From Rhodovulum sp. (lineage in GTDB: Bacteria; Pseudomonadota; Alphaproteobacteria; Rhodobacterales; Rhodobacteraceae), in contig JACKKC010000003.1 in the NCBI GenBank assembly GCA_020637615.1, positions 1-64,000 on the forward strand: DNA of 64,000 nt, read 5' to 3'. The notes beneath the pieces are model-generated. The model was not told where the DNA came from. It saw nothing but the letters and a program-made list of their open reading frames with translations, and did no database searches. Position 1 is the stretch's first letter. Every line of letters begins with the position of its first letter. Of the stretch, positions 1-10,723 are shown one piece after another. The position numbers were made by a program, and so were the translations under genes.

Positions 1-245
1 GACGGTGCGCCCTTCGCCAATCCCAGCGGTGCACCTGTACGCTCTGCGCCCCAGGCAACGTTTGCGGCAGGGCGAATCTGTCGCCCGAAAATTGCTTCAC
101 CCAGAGACCATATCAAATAAATGCAAGCGATCCCATGGGGACCGCTCGCGGCACGACCCAAGGTACACTGGAATGGTCCGGACCCTGCCAAACACAAGCG
201 GGCATGTTCCGGCCGCAGCGGCTGAGTGGCCCGCCCTCCGGCAGG
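1..245. other. non-coding stretch downstream of gyrA
   Basis: I find no convincing gene here. A 108-residue open frame on the plus strand is arginine-rich, has no recognisable domain and runs into gyrA antisense. The stretch should contain the gyrA 3' untranslated region, but I see no strong terminator hairpin with a T tract. Confidence 0.4.
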
Positions 246-2978
<2,733 letters not shown>

Positions 2979-3015
2979 GTTCTGGCCCTATGTGCCGCCA
3001 ATCCGGTCACTATCC

Positions 3016-3044
3016 CGTATAGAGGCTGGCACCGGTGACTGCAA
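3016..3044 (-). promoter_or_regulatory. putative gyrA promoter
   Basis: On the minus strand TTGCAG is followed after 17 bases by TATACG, a fair sigma-70-type match. It would start transcription roughly 30 bases upstream of the gyrA start codon. This is based on spacing and similarity only. Confidence 0.45.
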
Positions 3045-3187
3045 TCGGCGCGGGCGTTTCGCGGGGGGCGGGCGCGTCTGGAGATCGTTCTTTCTTGCTC
3101 CGACGCCCCGCTACAGATGAGGGCAGCGCCCGGCGTTCGGGCGAAGGGGGCGCGTTGCCGGACGCGATTCCCCAGCCGCCTCGCTGC

Positions 3188-3685
3188 TCAGAGCTCGCCG
3201 TGGATGAAGACCACGGCCGGGCTGGCGGCGCGGATCGGGGCGTGGTCGAAGCCGGCGAGGCCGAGCTGGAAATCGCCGGGGCCGAAGCGCGCGCCGCCGA
3301 CCTCGAGCTCGCCCTCCAGCAGCACGCAATGCTCGTCCATCGCATGGGCGTGGCGCGGGATCTCCGCCCCCGCCGCGACGCGCAGGAAATAGGACTGGGT
3401 GCCGGCAGCGCGGTCGACATGCAGGAGGCGCTTCTCCAGCCCCGGAGCGATCACCTCCCAGCCCTCCGGCCCGCTGCGGCGGCTCTGGGTGCCGGGCGAG
3501 GCGCGGGCGTCGGCGACGGTCGCGGCGATCCGGCGCCAGAGACCCGGCGGCGGCGCCACCGCGCCACCGGGATCGAGGGCGGCGAGGCGCCTTTCCCAAT
3601 CCGCCACGGCCGCATCGGCGGCGCCGCTCCCCGCGGCGAGGCCCAGCGCGGCCTCGGCCGCGGCGATGTCGTCTTCGTCGTTCAT
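3188..3685 (-). CDS. cupin anti-sigma factor with RskA-like N-terminus
   Basis: This 165-residue soluble protein probably restrains the ECF sigma factor encoded just upstream. Residues 1-55 (DEDDIAAAEAALGLAAG, then a Trp-Glu-Arg-Arg-Leu segment) resemble the sigma-binding N-terminus of RskA-type anti-sigma factors. Residues 75-165 form a ChrR-like cupin with probable metal ligands H112, H114, E118 and H148. No transmembrane helix is present, and the HX3CX2C zinc motif of classical ChrR is absent. The ATG overlaps the sigma factor stop codon (ATGA), a hallmark of coupled sigma/anti-sigma pairs. The regulatory role is inferred from context. A stand-alone cupin enzyme is the alternative. Confidence 0.75.
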   Translation of the reverse strand: MNDEDDIAAAEAALGLAAGSGAADAAVADWERRLAALDPGGAVAPPPGLWRRIAATVADARASPGTQSRRSGPEGWEVIAPGLEKRLLHVDRAAGTQSYFLRVAAGAEIPRHAHAMDEHCVLLEGELEVGGARFGPGDFQLGLAGFDHAPIRAASPAVVFIHGEL

Positions 3686-4215
3686 CCGTCCAGACACTTC
3701 CGCAAGGCCAGCAGGCCCCGGCGCACGCGGGATTTCAGCGTCGGCACCGGCTCGGAGAGGCGGTCGCTGAGCTCCCGGTAGCTGAAACCGTAGAGCGCGC
3801 AGAGCCAGATCGCCCGGAAGCTCTCCGGCGCCAGCCGCTCGAGGCACTGGCGCAGGCTCAGCGCCGCCTCGTCGGAGCGTTCCACCGCCGCCGCCGGCGC
3901 CGGCAGCGCCTCCGCGTCGATGGCGCGCTCCAGCCAGGGGCTGGCGCGCAGCCGGTCGATGGCCTTGCGCCGCAGGATCGTCCCGAGCCAGGCCCGGGCC
4001 GAGCCGCGCCGGGCATCGAAGCGCGCCGCCGAGCGCCATACCGCCACATAGGCCTCGTGCAGCACGTCCTCGGCGGCGGCATGCTGGCCGGTCATGCGCA
4101 GGGCGATGGCGAAGAGCCGCGGCGCGGTCTCGCGGTAGAGCGCCTCGAAGGCGGCCTCGTCGCCGCGCCCGGCGCGCTCGATCAGCTCTTCCTGGGTCAG
4201 GACGCTTTGCGCCAA
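3682..4215 (-). CDS. ECF-type RNA polymerase sigma factor
   Basis: This 177-residue group 4 sigma factor carries region 2 at about residues 25-95 (DVLHEAYVAVWR is the -10-recognising helix) and region 4 at about 120-175, with the helix-turn-helix in YRELSDRLSEPVPTLKSRVRRG. It should direct RNA polymerase to stress-type promoters when its partner releases it. The start codon is TTG, chosen because GGGAGG lies just upstream and no in-frame ATG exists before region 2. It is co-translated with the downstream cupin protein. Pairing with an RskA-like domain suggests the SigK-like side of the ECF family, but I cannot assign a group by eye. Confidence 0.93.
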   Translation of the reverse strand: MAQSVLTQEELIERAGRGDEAAFEALYRETAPRLFAIALRMTGQHAAAEDVLHEAYVAVWRSAARFDARRGSARAWLGTILRRKAIDRLRASPWLERAIDAEALPAPAAAVERSDEAALSLRQCLERLAPESFRAIWLCALYGFSYRELSDRLSEPVPTLKSRVRRGLLALRKCLDG

Positions 4216-4360
4216 GGCCCGCCTCCCGGCACCGTCAATCGCATCACGGGCATGTTACCACATCGGGAGGCATCCTTCACGGCCAGGGGCGCGAACAGCG
4301 GATTGTCGCGGGACGTGCATTACCCGCGGCGGAACGCAACCAGATTGAAGGATATGTCCC

Positions 4361-4870
4361 ATGGCCATTGCTCCCCTGCCGCTTCAGACGGTGTCGGGCT
4401 GCCTCGGCAGGCCCTGCCAGATCGTCAAGGTCGAGACGCGCAAGCCCAAGATCGACGAAGCGACCTGGACCGACGCCTGCTCGCCCGCGCAGGTCGGCAG
4501 GCTCCAGGACCGCGCCCAGGCGATGATCGAGGCCGCCGCCATGGCGACCGGAAGGCCCTGTCCCGAGGGCTGCGTCTGCCAGCCCCTCGGCGGGCCCGCC
4601 GAGCCGCCGACGGAATGGTTCACCATGACCACCAGGGCCTTCGACGTGGTGGACGCCAAGAACCCCAAATGCGTGCTCAAGGTCGCCAAGGGCAGCATCG
4701 AGGCGCGGATGTCCGCGACGCGGGGCCTCTGCCGGCCGATGGTGCTGCCGGTCCTGTCGCTGCTCTTCAGCGACCGCGGCGACCTGATGTTCCAGAACGC
4801 CGGGGAGATCGATGCCGACATCGCCGACAGGTTCCGCAAGCTCGTCGAGACCGACGGCGCGGCCGGCTGA
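4361..4870 (+). CDS. cysteine-rich hypothetical protein
   Basis: I do not recognise this 169-residue protein. It has no signal peptide or membrane helix but eight cysteines (C14, C19, C40, C67, C71, C73, C104, C124), including a compact RPCPEGCVC cluster that could bind metal or form disulfides. The ATG is preceded by GAAGGA. It is transcribed divergently from the ECF sigma factor across about 145 bases, so it could belong to that regulon. That is inferred only from position. The reading frame is real-looking: codon third positions are strongly GC and a strong hairpin follows the stop. Confidence 0.7.
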   Translation: MAIAPLPLQTVSGCLGRPCQIVKVETRKPKIDEATWTDACSPAQVGRLQDRAQAMIEAAAMATGRPCPEGCVCQPLGGPAEPPTEWFTMTTRAFDVVDAKNPKCVLKVAKGSIEARMSATRGLCRPMVLPVLSLLFSDRGDLMFQNAGEIDADIADRFRKLVETDGAAG

Positions 4871-4877
4871 GCCCCGG

Positions 4878-4910
4878 GGCCGCCCGCGGCACCTGGCTCC
4901 GCGGGCGGCC
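4878..4910 (+). terminator. GC-rich hairpin after the cysteine-rich gene
   Basis: A perfect 12-base inverted repeat (GGCCGCCCGCGG / CCGCGGGCGGCC) with a 9-base loop starts 7 bases after the stop codon. There is no T tract, so it may stall or stabilise rather than act as a classical intrinsic terminator. Confidence 0.55.
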
Positions 4911-5021
4911 CGCACTCCCAAGCCTTGTGGGCGGCCGGCGATCTTGTGGGGCCAAGTTACATCTACCCAACCTGTGGACCCCGCCCTATAGTGCCGGCGA
5001 TCACGACTCCGGGAGCCCGGC

Positions 5022-5495
5022 ATGCGCTGTCCGTTCTGCGGCAATATCGACACCCAGGTGAAGGATTCGCGGCCGGCCGAGGATCATGTCTCGATCCGGC
5101 GGCGGCGGTTCTGCCCGGCCTGCGGCGGACGCTTCACCACCTACGAGCGGGTGCAGCTGCGCGACCTCGTCGTCATCAAGAAGAACGGCAAGCGCGAGCC
5201 CTTCGACCGCGACAAGCTCGAGCGCTCGATCCGCATCGCCATGCAGAAGCGCCCGATCGAGAGCGAGCGGCTGGACCAGATGATTTCCGGCATCGTCCGG
5301 CGGCTGGAATCCATGGGCGAGACCGACATCCCCTCCGACACGATCGGCGCCATCGTCATGGAGACGCTCGCGCGCATCGACACGGTGGCCTACGTGCGCT
5401 TCGCGAGCGTCTACAAGAACTTCCAGGCCGCCGACGATTTCGAGGATTTCGTCTCGGAGCTGCGGCCCGTCCCGGTCTCGACGGACGACGACTGA
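5022..5495 (+). CDS. nrdR: transcriptional repressor NrdR
   Basis: NrdR is a nucleotide-sensing repressor of ribonucleotide reductase genes. The 157 residues have the N-terminal zinc ribbon (CPFC at 3-6 and CPAC at 31-34) followed by an ATP-cone domain from about residue 49. The length is standard. It leads a conserved alphaproteobacterial gene string into riboflavin biosynthesis: ribD begins 4 bases after its stop codon. No NrdR box is evident in its own upstream region. Confidence 0.97.
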   Translation: MRCPFCGNIDTQVKDSRPAEDHVSIRRRRFCPACGGRFTTYERVQLRDLVVIKKNGKREPFDRDKLERSIRIAMQKRPIESERLDQMISGIVRRLESMGETDIPSDTIGAIVMETLARIDTVAYVRFASVYKNFQAADDFEDFVSELRPVPVSTDDD

Positions 5496-5499
5496 GCCC

Positions 5500-6606
5500 G
5501 TGACGGCACTCGAGGAAGACGCGGCCTGGATGCGCACTGCGCTCGGGCTTGCGCGGCGCGGGCTCGGCCGCGTCTGGCCCAATCCGGCCGTCGGCTGCGT
5601 GCTGGTCTCGGAGGGCCGGGTGGTCGGGCGCGGCTGGACCGGCGACGGCGGCCGGCCGCATGCGGAGGTGGCGGCGCTGACCGCCGCCGGCGCCCGCGCC
5701 CGGGGCGCCACCGCCTATGTGACGCTCGAGCCCTGCGCCCATACCGGCCGGACGCCGCCCTGCACCGAGGCGCTGATCGCCGCCGGCATCGCGCGGGTGG
5801 TCGTCGGCATCGAGGATCCCGATCCGCGGGTGGACGGAAAGGGCGTGGAGGCCTTGCGCGCCGCGGGGATCGCGGTCGAGGTCGGCTGCCTCGCCACCGA
5901 GGCGCTCGACGTCAACCGCGGCTTTCTCACGCGCATCGCCACCGGGCGGCCGCTGGTGACGCTCAAGCTCGCCACCTCGATCGACGGCCGCATCGCCACG
6001 GGCGCCGGCGAGAGCCGCTGGATCACCGGGCCGCGCGCCCGCTCGGAGGTGCATCTGATGCGCGCCCAGTCCGACGGCGTGCTGGTCGGCGCGGGCACCG
6101 TGCGCAACGACGACCCGAAGCTCGACGTGCGCGACATCGGCCTCGCCGCGGCCAGCCCCGTGCGCATCGTGGTGACCGGCGGCCTGATGGTGCCGCGGGA
6201 CGGCTATCTCGCGGAGACCGCGCCGGCGATCCCGCTCTGGCTCTGCCATCATGCCGAGGCCGAGCCGGCGCGGATCAAGGCCTGGGAGGAGAAGGGCGCC
6301 GTGCTCATCGACGTGCCCTTCGAGCCCGACGGCCAGCTGGATCTCTCGGCGATGATGCAGCGGCTCGGGGAGCGCGGGCTCACCCGGCTGCTCTGCGAGG
6401 GCGGCGGGCGGCTGGCGGCGGCGCTGCTCGAGGCCGATCTCGTCGACGAGATCGTGACCTATACCGCGGGAATCGTGCTCGGCGACGATGCCGTGGCGGC
6501 GGTCGGGGCGCTGGAGATCGAGGCGCTGCAGCTCGCGCCGCGGTTCCGGCTGATCGAGACCGCGCGGATCGGCCCCGACACGCGGAGTCGCTGGCGGCGG
6601 CGCTAG
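5500..6606 (+). CDS. ribD: riboflavin biosynthesis deaminase/reductase RibD
   Basis: This bifunctional enzyme deaminates the pyrimidine product of GTP cyclohydrolase II and reduces its ribosyl side chain. The deaminase domain (residues 1-145) shows the zinc motif HAE at 54-56 with C79 and C88 in PCAHTGRTPPC. The reductase domain (about 150-368) begins LVTLKLATSIDGRIA and contains GAGTVRNDDP. The start is GTG, 4 bases after nrdR, implying co-transcription. It is separated from the other rib genes by two minus-strand genes, so the riboflavin genes here are not one operon. Confidence 0.96.
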   Translation: MTALEEDAAWMRTALGLARRGLGRVWPNPAVGCVLVSEGRVVGRGWTGDGGRPHAEVAALTAAGARARGATAYVTLEPCAHTGRTPPCTEALIAAGIARVVVGIEDPDPRVDGKGVEALRAAGIAVEVGCLATEALDVNRGFLTRIATGRPLVTLKLATSIDGRIATGAGESRWITGPRARSEVHLMRAQSDGVLVGAGTVRNDDPKLDVRDIGLAAASPVRIVVTGGLMVPRDGYLAETAPAIPLWLCHHAEAEPARIKAWEEKGAVLIDVPFEPDGQLDLSAMMQRLGERGLTRLLCEGGGRLAAALLEADLVDEIVTYTAGIVLGDDAVAAVGALEIEALQLAPRFRLIETARIGPDTRSRWRRR

Positions 6607-6652
6607 GAGCCGCCGGCCGTCGCAGCCGCCGTCGGGACCGGCCCGGAGCCGG

Positions 6653-6880
6653 TCAGTTGCCCACCGGGAGATGGGCGCTGTTGCCGCGCCAGTCCTCGAT
6701 CACCATCTGCGCCGAAGGCGCCTGGCTCGCGATGCCCTTGTAGGCGGAGGCCGGGGGCTCGCCCGTCGCCACCGCGAAGAGCAGCGCCAGAATGCCGAGC
6801 GCCAGCAGCGCCAGGGTCGGGGTCGGTCGAAGCGGCAGCGCGCCGGCCGGCCGCGTCTCCTCGAAATGCACGTTTGCCAT
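6653..6880 (-). CDS. small single-pass membrane protein
   Basis: This 75-residue protein of unknown function has one hydrophobic segment at about residues 20-39 (LALLALGILALLFAVATG) after a short polar N-terminus. The C-terminal 35 residues are polar and probably periplasmic. The chosen ATG has GGAGAGA 5-11 bases upstream. A frame extension 21 codons further out lacks such a site. It is convergent with ribD and downstream of the Wza-like gene but 260 bases away, so it may have its own promoter. Confidence 0.65.
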   Translation of the reverse strand: MANVHFEETRPAGALPLRPTPTLALLALGILALLFAVATGEPPASAYKGIASQAPSAQMVIEDWRGNSAHLPVGN

Positions 6881-7139
6881 TGATCTCTCCGTTCGTCTGG
6901 CTGTTGCGCGATGGCATGCAGATAGGGTGCCGGGCGCTATCACGCAAACGAATGTTTTTCATGGAAGACATAACGGGAATTGATATGTCGTCTGGCGAGC
7001 CTCCCGCATGACCGACGCTGCGGCCCCGGACCCGAGCCGCGGGACGAGGGGGGGGTGCCGTTTCGCGGCCCGATCGGCACCGGTCGATCGGGCAAGGGCC
7101 TCCGGCGCCTGCAAGGCGTACGCGGCGAGGGCCTCAGCG

Positions 7140-8270
7140 CTACTTGGCGATCGCGGCCACCGATCCGGCGAGGCTCACCACCGTGGCACCGGTGCCGAGC
7201 ACCCGCGACCAGGCGGCGAAGGGCGCCTCGGTGACATAGACCGTGTCGTTGTTGCGGATGATGAACTGGCGCGCGGAGAAGAGCCCGTCCGGTTTCGTGA
7301 GGTCGAGCACATAGGCCACCTGCTGCTCGCCGACCAGGTCGCTGCGGCCGAGGATGCGGTTGGCGATGCTCGACGGCTCGCTGCGGAAGACGAAGATCCC
7401 CGTGGGATCGGCGGCATTGCCGTTGAGCCCGCCCGCCGCGGCGATGGCTTCGAGCGCGGACATGTCGCGCTTGTTGAAATTGACCCGCGACTGGTTCTCG
7501 GTCGCCCCGAGCGCGGTGAAGGAGCGGCGGTCCTCCTCGACGATGATCCGGTCGCCGGCGCGCAGCGCCACGTCGAGCCGGGGATTGTCGTAGAGATCCT
7601 GCAGCCAGATGCGCCCGGTCTTGCCGCCGCGCTCCATCTGGATCTGCGCGACGTCGGGCACCAGCACCACGCCGCCCGCATGGGCGAGCATCGCCGAGAG
7701 GCGCCGGGTGGGGGTCTCGATCGGATAGACGCCCGGATCCCGCACCCCGCCCATGACGCTGACCGTCGCGCCGTCGCCGGCCACGCGCGCCACCTCGACC
7801 TGCGGGTCGGGGGTCTGCGATTCGAGCTTGTCGACGATCTCGGCCCGGAGCGCGTCCGGGGTCATGCCGGCGGCCTGGAGCCGGCCGGCATAGGGCACGT
7901 AGATCTGGCCGCTCTCGTCGACCTGGATGCGGTCGAGCGCGGTGACCTTCTGGCCGACGCCGGCGAGCAGCCCGGCATCGACGTTTTCCCAGACCGTCAC
8001 CGAGAGCGCGTCGCCCGGCCGGATCGTGTCGGAGGACACCGGTGCCGCGGTCACGAAGGTCTCGCTGAAGGCCAGGGTCTCGGAGGAGCGCGCGGCGGCG
8101 GCGATGCTCGGCGTGACGTTGACGATATGCATGTCCCCGACCGGCGCCCGCGCCGCCGCCTTGATCTCGCCGGCGGTCGGTCCCGATCGCGGCAGGGTGC
8201 AGCCCGCCAATGCCGCGGCGACCAGCACCGCGGCCGCGCAATGCGCCATCGCCCTGAGCCCAGACTGCAT
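7140..8270 (-). CDS. polysaccharide export lipoprotein, Wza-like
   Basis: This outer-membrane lipoprotein should form or gate the pore through which capsule or exopolysaccharide leaves the cell. The 376 residues start with a lipoprotein signal (lipobox LAGC, lipidated C24), followed by a Poly_export domain (IRPGDALSVTVWENVDAG) and SLBB-type segments (VSVMGGVRDPGVYPIETPTRRL). A C-terminal hydrophobic helix (about 355-372) could be the outer-membrane helix. The start chosen has GAGG at good spacing. An ATG 4 codons earlier lacks one. No Wzc, Wzx, Wzy or glycosyltransferase gene adjoins it, so it is an orphan export component here. Confidence 0.9.
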   Translation of the reverse strand: MQSGLRAMAHCAAAVLVAAALAGCTLPRSGPTAGEIKAAARAPVGDMHIVNVTPSIAAAARSSETLAFSETFVTAAPVSSDTIRPGDALSVTVWENVDAGLLAGVGQKVTALDRIQVDESGQIYVPYAGRLQAAGMTPDALRAEIVDKLESQTPDPQVEVARVAGDGATVSVMGGVRDPGVYPIETPTRRLSAMLAHAGGVVLVPDVAQIQMERGGKTGRIWLQDLYDNPRLDVALRAGDRIIVEEDRRSFTALGATENQSRVNFNKRDMSALEAIAAAGGLNGNAADPTGIFVFRSEPSSIANRILGRSDLVGEQQVAYVLDLTKPDGLFSARQFIIRNNDTVYVTEAPFAAWSRVLGTGATVVSLAGSVAAIAK

Positions 8271-8304
8271 CGATTGCCTCATCTGCCGCTGTTTTCCAGC
8301 TTTT

Positions 8305-8332
8305 GCGGGGAATCCTACAGTTTTATCCCCGC
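8305..8332. promoter_or_regulatory. inverted repeat in divergent wza-like/ribE spacer
   Basis: GCGGGGA and TCCCCGC are separated by 14 AT-richer bases, 35 bases upstream of the export lipoprotein start. No gene ends here, so an operator or a 5' leader hairpin is more likely than a terminator. No FMN riboswitch sequence is visible upstream of ribE. Confidence 0.35.
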
Positions 8333-8449
8333 CGAGGCCAGAACGAACATCGCGAAGCGGCGCGCATGTCGCAAAGCCGCCGGTTGGAGACTTGCCGATG
8401 CGGGCCGGCCGGGCTAGGACGCGGCCGAGGGACGCAGGGGGCGAAGGCG

Positions 8450-9070
8450 ATGTTCACCGGGATCATCACCGACATCGGCACGATCGCCGAGCTCGAAGAC
8501 CGCGGCGACCTGCGCGCCCGCATCCGCTGCGGCTACGAGCCCGGCGGCATCGCCATCGGCGCCTCGATCGCCTGCGACGGCATCTGCCTGACGGTGGTGG
8601 ACCGCGGCGCGGCCGGGGGCGGCGCCTGGTTCGACGTCGACGTCTCCGCCGAGACCGTGGCGCGCACCAACATCCGCTCGGGGCGCACGGCCTGGGCGGC
8701 GGGCCGGCGGATCAATCTCGAGCGTGCGCTGCGGCTCGGGGACGAGCTCGGCGGGCATATCGTCTCGGGGCATGTGGACGGGCGGGCCGAAGTGGTCGCG
8801 GCCCGGCGCGAGGGCGACAGCACGCGCATGACCTTCCGCGCGCCGGAGGCGCTGGCGCGGTTCGTCGCGCCCAAGGGATCGGTGGCACTGAACGGCACCT
8901 CGCTCACGGTCAACGAGGTCGAGGGGCGCGACTTCGGGGTCAATCTCATTCCCCATACGCTCACCTGCACCACCTGGGGCGAGATCCGGGCGGGCGACGA
9001 GGTCAATCTCGAGATCGACACGCTGGCGCGCTACGTCGCCCGGCTGGCCGAGCATATGGCGGCAGCATGA
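8450..9070 (+). CDS. ribE: riboflavin synthase alpha subunit
   Basis: This enzyme dismutates two 6,7-dimethyl-8-ribityllumazine molecules into riboflavin and a pyrimidine that is recycled. The 206 residues consist of two homologous lumazine-binding barrels: the first starts MFTGIITDIG, and the second begins near residue 100 with GDELGGHIVSGHVDG. ALNGTSLTVNEVEGRDF is the conserved strand pair of the second barrel. The stop codon overlaps the next gene as ATGA, so ribE, ribBX, ribH and nusB are translated as a coupled operon. Confidence 0.97.
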   Translation: MFTGIITDIGTIAELEDRGDLRARIRCGYEPGGIAIGASIACDGICLTVVDRGAAGGGAWFDVDVSAETVARTNIRSGRTAWAAGRRINLERALRLGDELGGHIVSGHVDGRAEVVAARREGDSTRMTFRAPEALARFVAPKGSVALNGTSLTVNEVEGRDFGVNLIPHTLTCTTWGEIRAGDEVNLEIDTLARYVARLAEHMAAA

Positions 9071-10185
9071 TGGACAACGCGAACGGCAACGAGAGCTATC
9101 ACGACGCGATCTCCGCGGTGGACGAGATCATCGAGGACGCGCGCAACGGCCGCATGTTCATCCTCGTCGACCACGAGGACCGCGAGAACGAGGGCGATCT
9201 GGTGATCCCGGCGCAGATGTGCACGCCGACCGCGGTCAATTTCATGGCGACCCACGGGCGCGGGCTGATCTGCCTGACCCTGCCGGGCGAGAGGCTCGAC
9301 GCGCTCGGCCTGCCGCTGATGGCCGCCTCGAACTCCTCGCGCCACGAAACCGCCTTCACCGTCTCGATCGAGGCGCGCGAGGGTGTCACCACCGGCATCT
9401 CGGCCCATGACCGGGCGCATACCGTCTCGGTGGCCATCGATCCGCGCTCCGGGCCGCAGGACATCGCGACGCCCGGGCATATCTTTCCGCTGCGGGCGCG
9501 GGACGGCGGCGTGCTGGTGCGCGCCGGGCATACCGAGGCCGCGGTCGACATCGCCCGCCTCGCCGGGCTCAACCCCTCGGGCGTGATCTGCGAGATCATG
9601 AACGAGGACGGCTCCATGGCCCGCCTGCCGGATCTCGTCGCCTTCGCCCAGCGCCACGGGCTGAAGATCGGCACGATCTCCGATCTCATCGCCTATCGCC
9701 GCCGCCACGACAATCTGGTGCGCGAGACGGCGGTGCGTTCGGTGACTTCCGAATACGGCGGCACCTGGCAGATGCGGGTCTTTGCCGACGTGACCGCGGG
9801 GGCCGAGCATATCGTGCTGACCAAGGGCGACATCAACTCCGCCGAGCCGGTGCTCGTGCGCATGCATGCGGCCAATCCCTTCGAGGACATGCTCGGCCTC
9901 CATGCCGGCCGCAGCCACCAGCTGCGCGACGCGATGCTCGCCATCGCCGCCGAGGGCCGCGGGGTCGTGGTGCTGCTGCGCGACATGTCGATGAAGCTCG
10001 ATGCCGGCGATCACGTCAGCCCCAACAAGCTGCGGCAATACGGGGTCGGCGCGCAGATCCTCAACGCGCTCGGGCTCCACGATCTCGTGCTGCTCTCCAA
10101 TTCGCCGAGCCCCAAGGTCGTCGGCCTCGAAGGCTACGGCCTGGCGATCCTCGGCACCCGTCCGATCCCGGCGGCGGGGGGCTGA
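9067..10185 (+). CDS. ribB: 3,4-dihydroxy-2-butanone 4-phosphate synthase, RibBX type
   Basis: The N-terminal domain (about residues 10-215) is a complete RibB, which makes the four-carbon precursor of riboflavin from ribulose 5-phosphate. Its signature motifs are DHEDRENEGDLVIPA, RHETAFTVSIEAREGVTTG and GHIFPLRA. The C-terminal domain (about 220-372) resembles GTP cyclohydrolase II, but the three zinc cysteines of that enzyme are absent: the region reads MLGLHAGRSHQLRDA. It therefore matches the RibBX variant of Proteobacteria, in which the second domain lacks cyclohydrolase activity. A separate ribA must exist elsewhere. Two ATGs in a row start the gene, the first overlapping the ribE stop. 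The total of 372 residues is normal for the fusion. Confidence 0.93.
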   Translation: MMDNANGNESYHDAISAVDEIIEDARNGRMFILVDHEDRENEGDLVIPAQMCTPTAVNFMATHGRGLICLTLPGERLDALGLPLMAASNSSRHETAFTVSIEAREGVTTGISAHDRAHTVSVAIDPRSGPQDIATPGHIFPLRARDGGVLVRAGHTEAAVDIARLAGLNPSGVICEIMNEDGSMARLPDLVAFAQRHGLKIGTISDLIAYRRRHDNLVRETAVRSVTSEYGGTWQMRVFADVTAGAEHIVLTKGDINSAEPVLVRMHAANPFEDMLGLHAGRSHQLRDAMLAIAAEGRGVVVLLRDMSMKLDAGDHVSPNKLRQYGVGAQILNALGLHDLVLLSNSPSPKVVGLEGYGLAILGTRPIPAAGG

Positions 10186-10186
10186 G

Positions 10187-10723
10187 ATGGCGCGTCGCGA
10201 CGAAACCGGCTCGCTGCCGGCCCCGCGCTTCACCCGCCCGACCCGGGTGCTCCTGGTCGTGGCGCCCTTCTACCGCGCGATCGCCGATGCGCTGGTCGCC
10301 GGTGCCGCGGCGGCGCTGGCGCGGGCCGAGGTGGCGCATGAGATCGTCGAGGTCCCCGGGGCGCTGGAGATCCCGACCGCCATCGCGCTGGCCGCGCGGT
10401 CGGGCGAATTCGACGGCTATGTCGCGCTCGGCTGCGTGATCCGCGGCGAGACGACCCATTACGAGACGGTCTGCAACGACAGCTCGCGCGGGCTCACCCT
10501 GCTCGGGCTGCGCGGGCTCTGCATCGGCAACGGCATCCTCACGGTCGAGACCCCGGCGCAGGCGGCGGTGCGCGCCGAGCCCGGCGGGCAGGACAAGGGC
10601 GGCGGCGCGGCGGAGGCCTGCCTGCATCTGATCGCGCTCGCCCGGCGCTTCGCGCCCGCCCCGAAACCCCTGCCGGAGGGCAGCTTCCGCGTCGCCGGCG
10701 GCGACGGCAGCGAGATCGCCTGA
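10187..10723 (+). CDS. ribH: 6,7-dimethyl-8-ribityllumazine synthase
   Basis: RibH condenses the RibB product with the RibD pathway product to give lumazine, the substrate of RibE. The 178 residues contain the family motifs VPGALEIPTA, GCVIRGETTHYETVCNDSSRG (catalytic histidine within), NGILTVET and DKGGGAAEACL. The ATG lies one base after the ribBX stop codon. A slightly long polar N-terminus precedes the first strand at residue 20. Confidence 0.97.
   Translation: MARRDETGSLPAPRFTRPTRVLLVVAPFYRAIADALVAGAAAALARAEVAHEIVEVPGALEIPTAIALAARSGEFDGYVALGCVIRGETTHYETVCNDSSRGLTLLGLRGLCIGNGILTVETPAQAAVRAEPGGQDKGGGAAEACLHLIALARRFAPAPKPLPEGSFRVAGGDGSEIA

Noticed and set aside
4325..4360. ECF-type promoter GGAAC with a 17-base spacer before the cysteine-rich gene
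   Set aside because: The transcript would start after the ATG, and no downstream start codon keeps the conserved-looking N-terminus.
8283..8449. FMN riboswitch upstream of ribE
   Set aside because: The conserved RFN-element blocks are not seen. Only a short inverted repeat is present.
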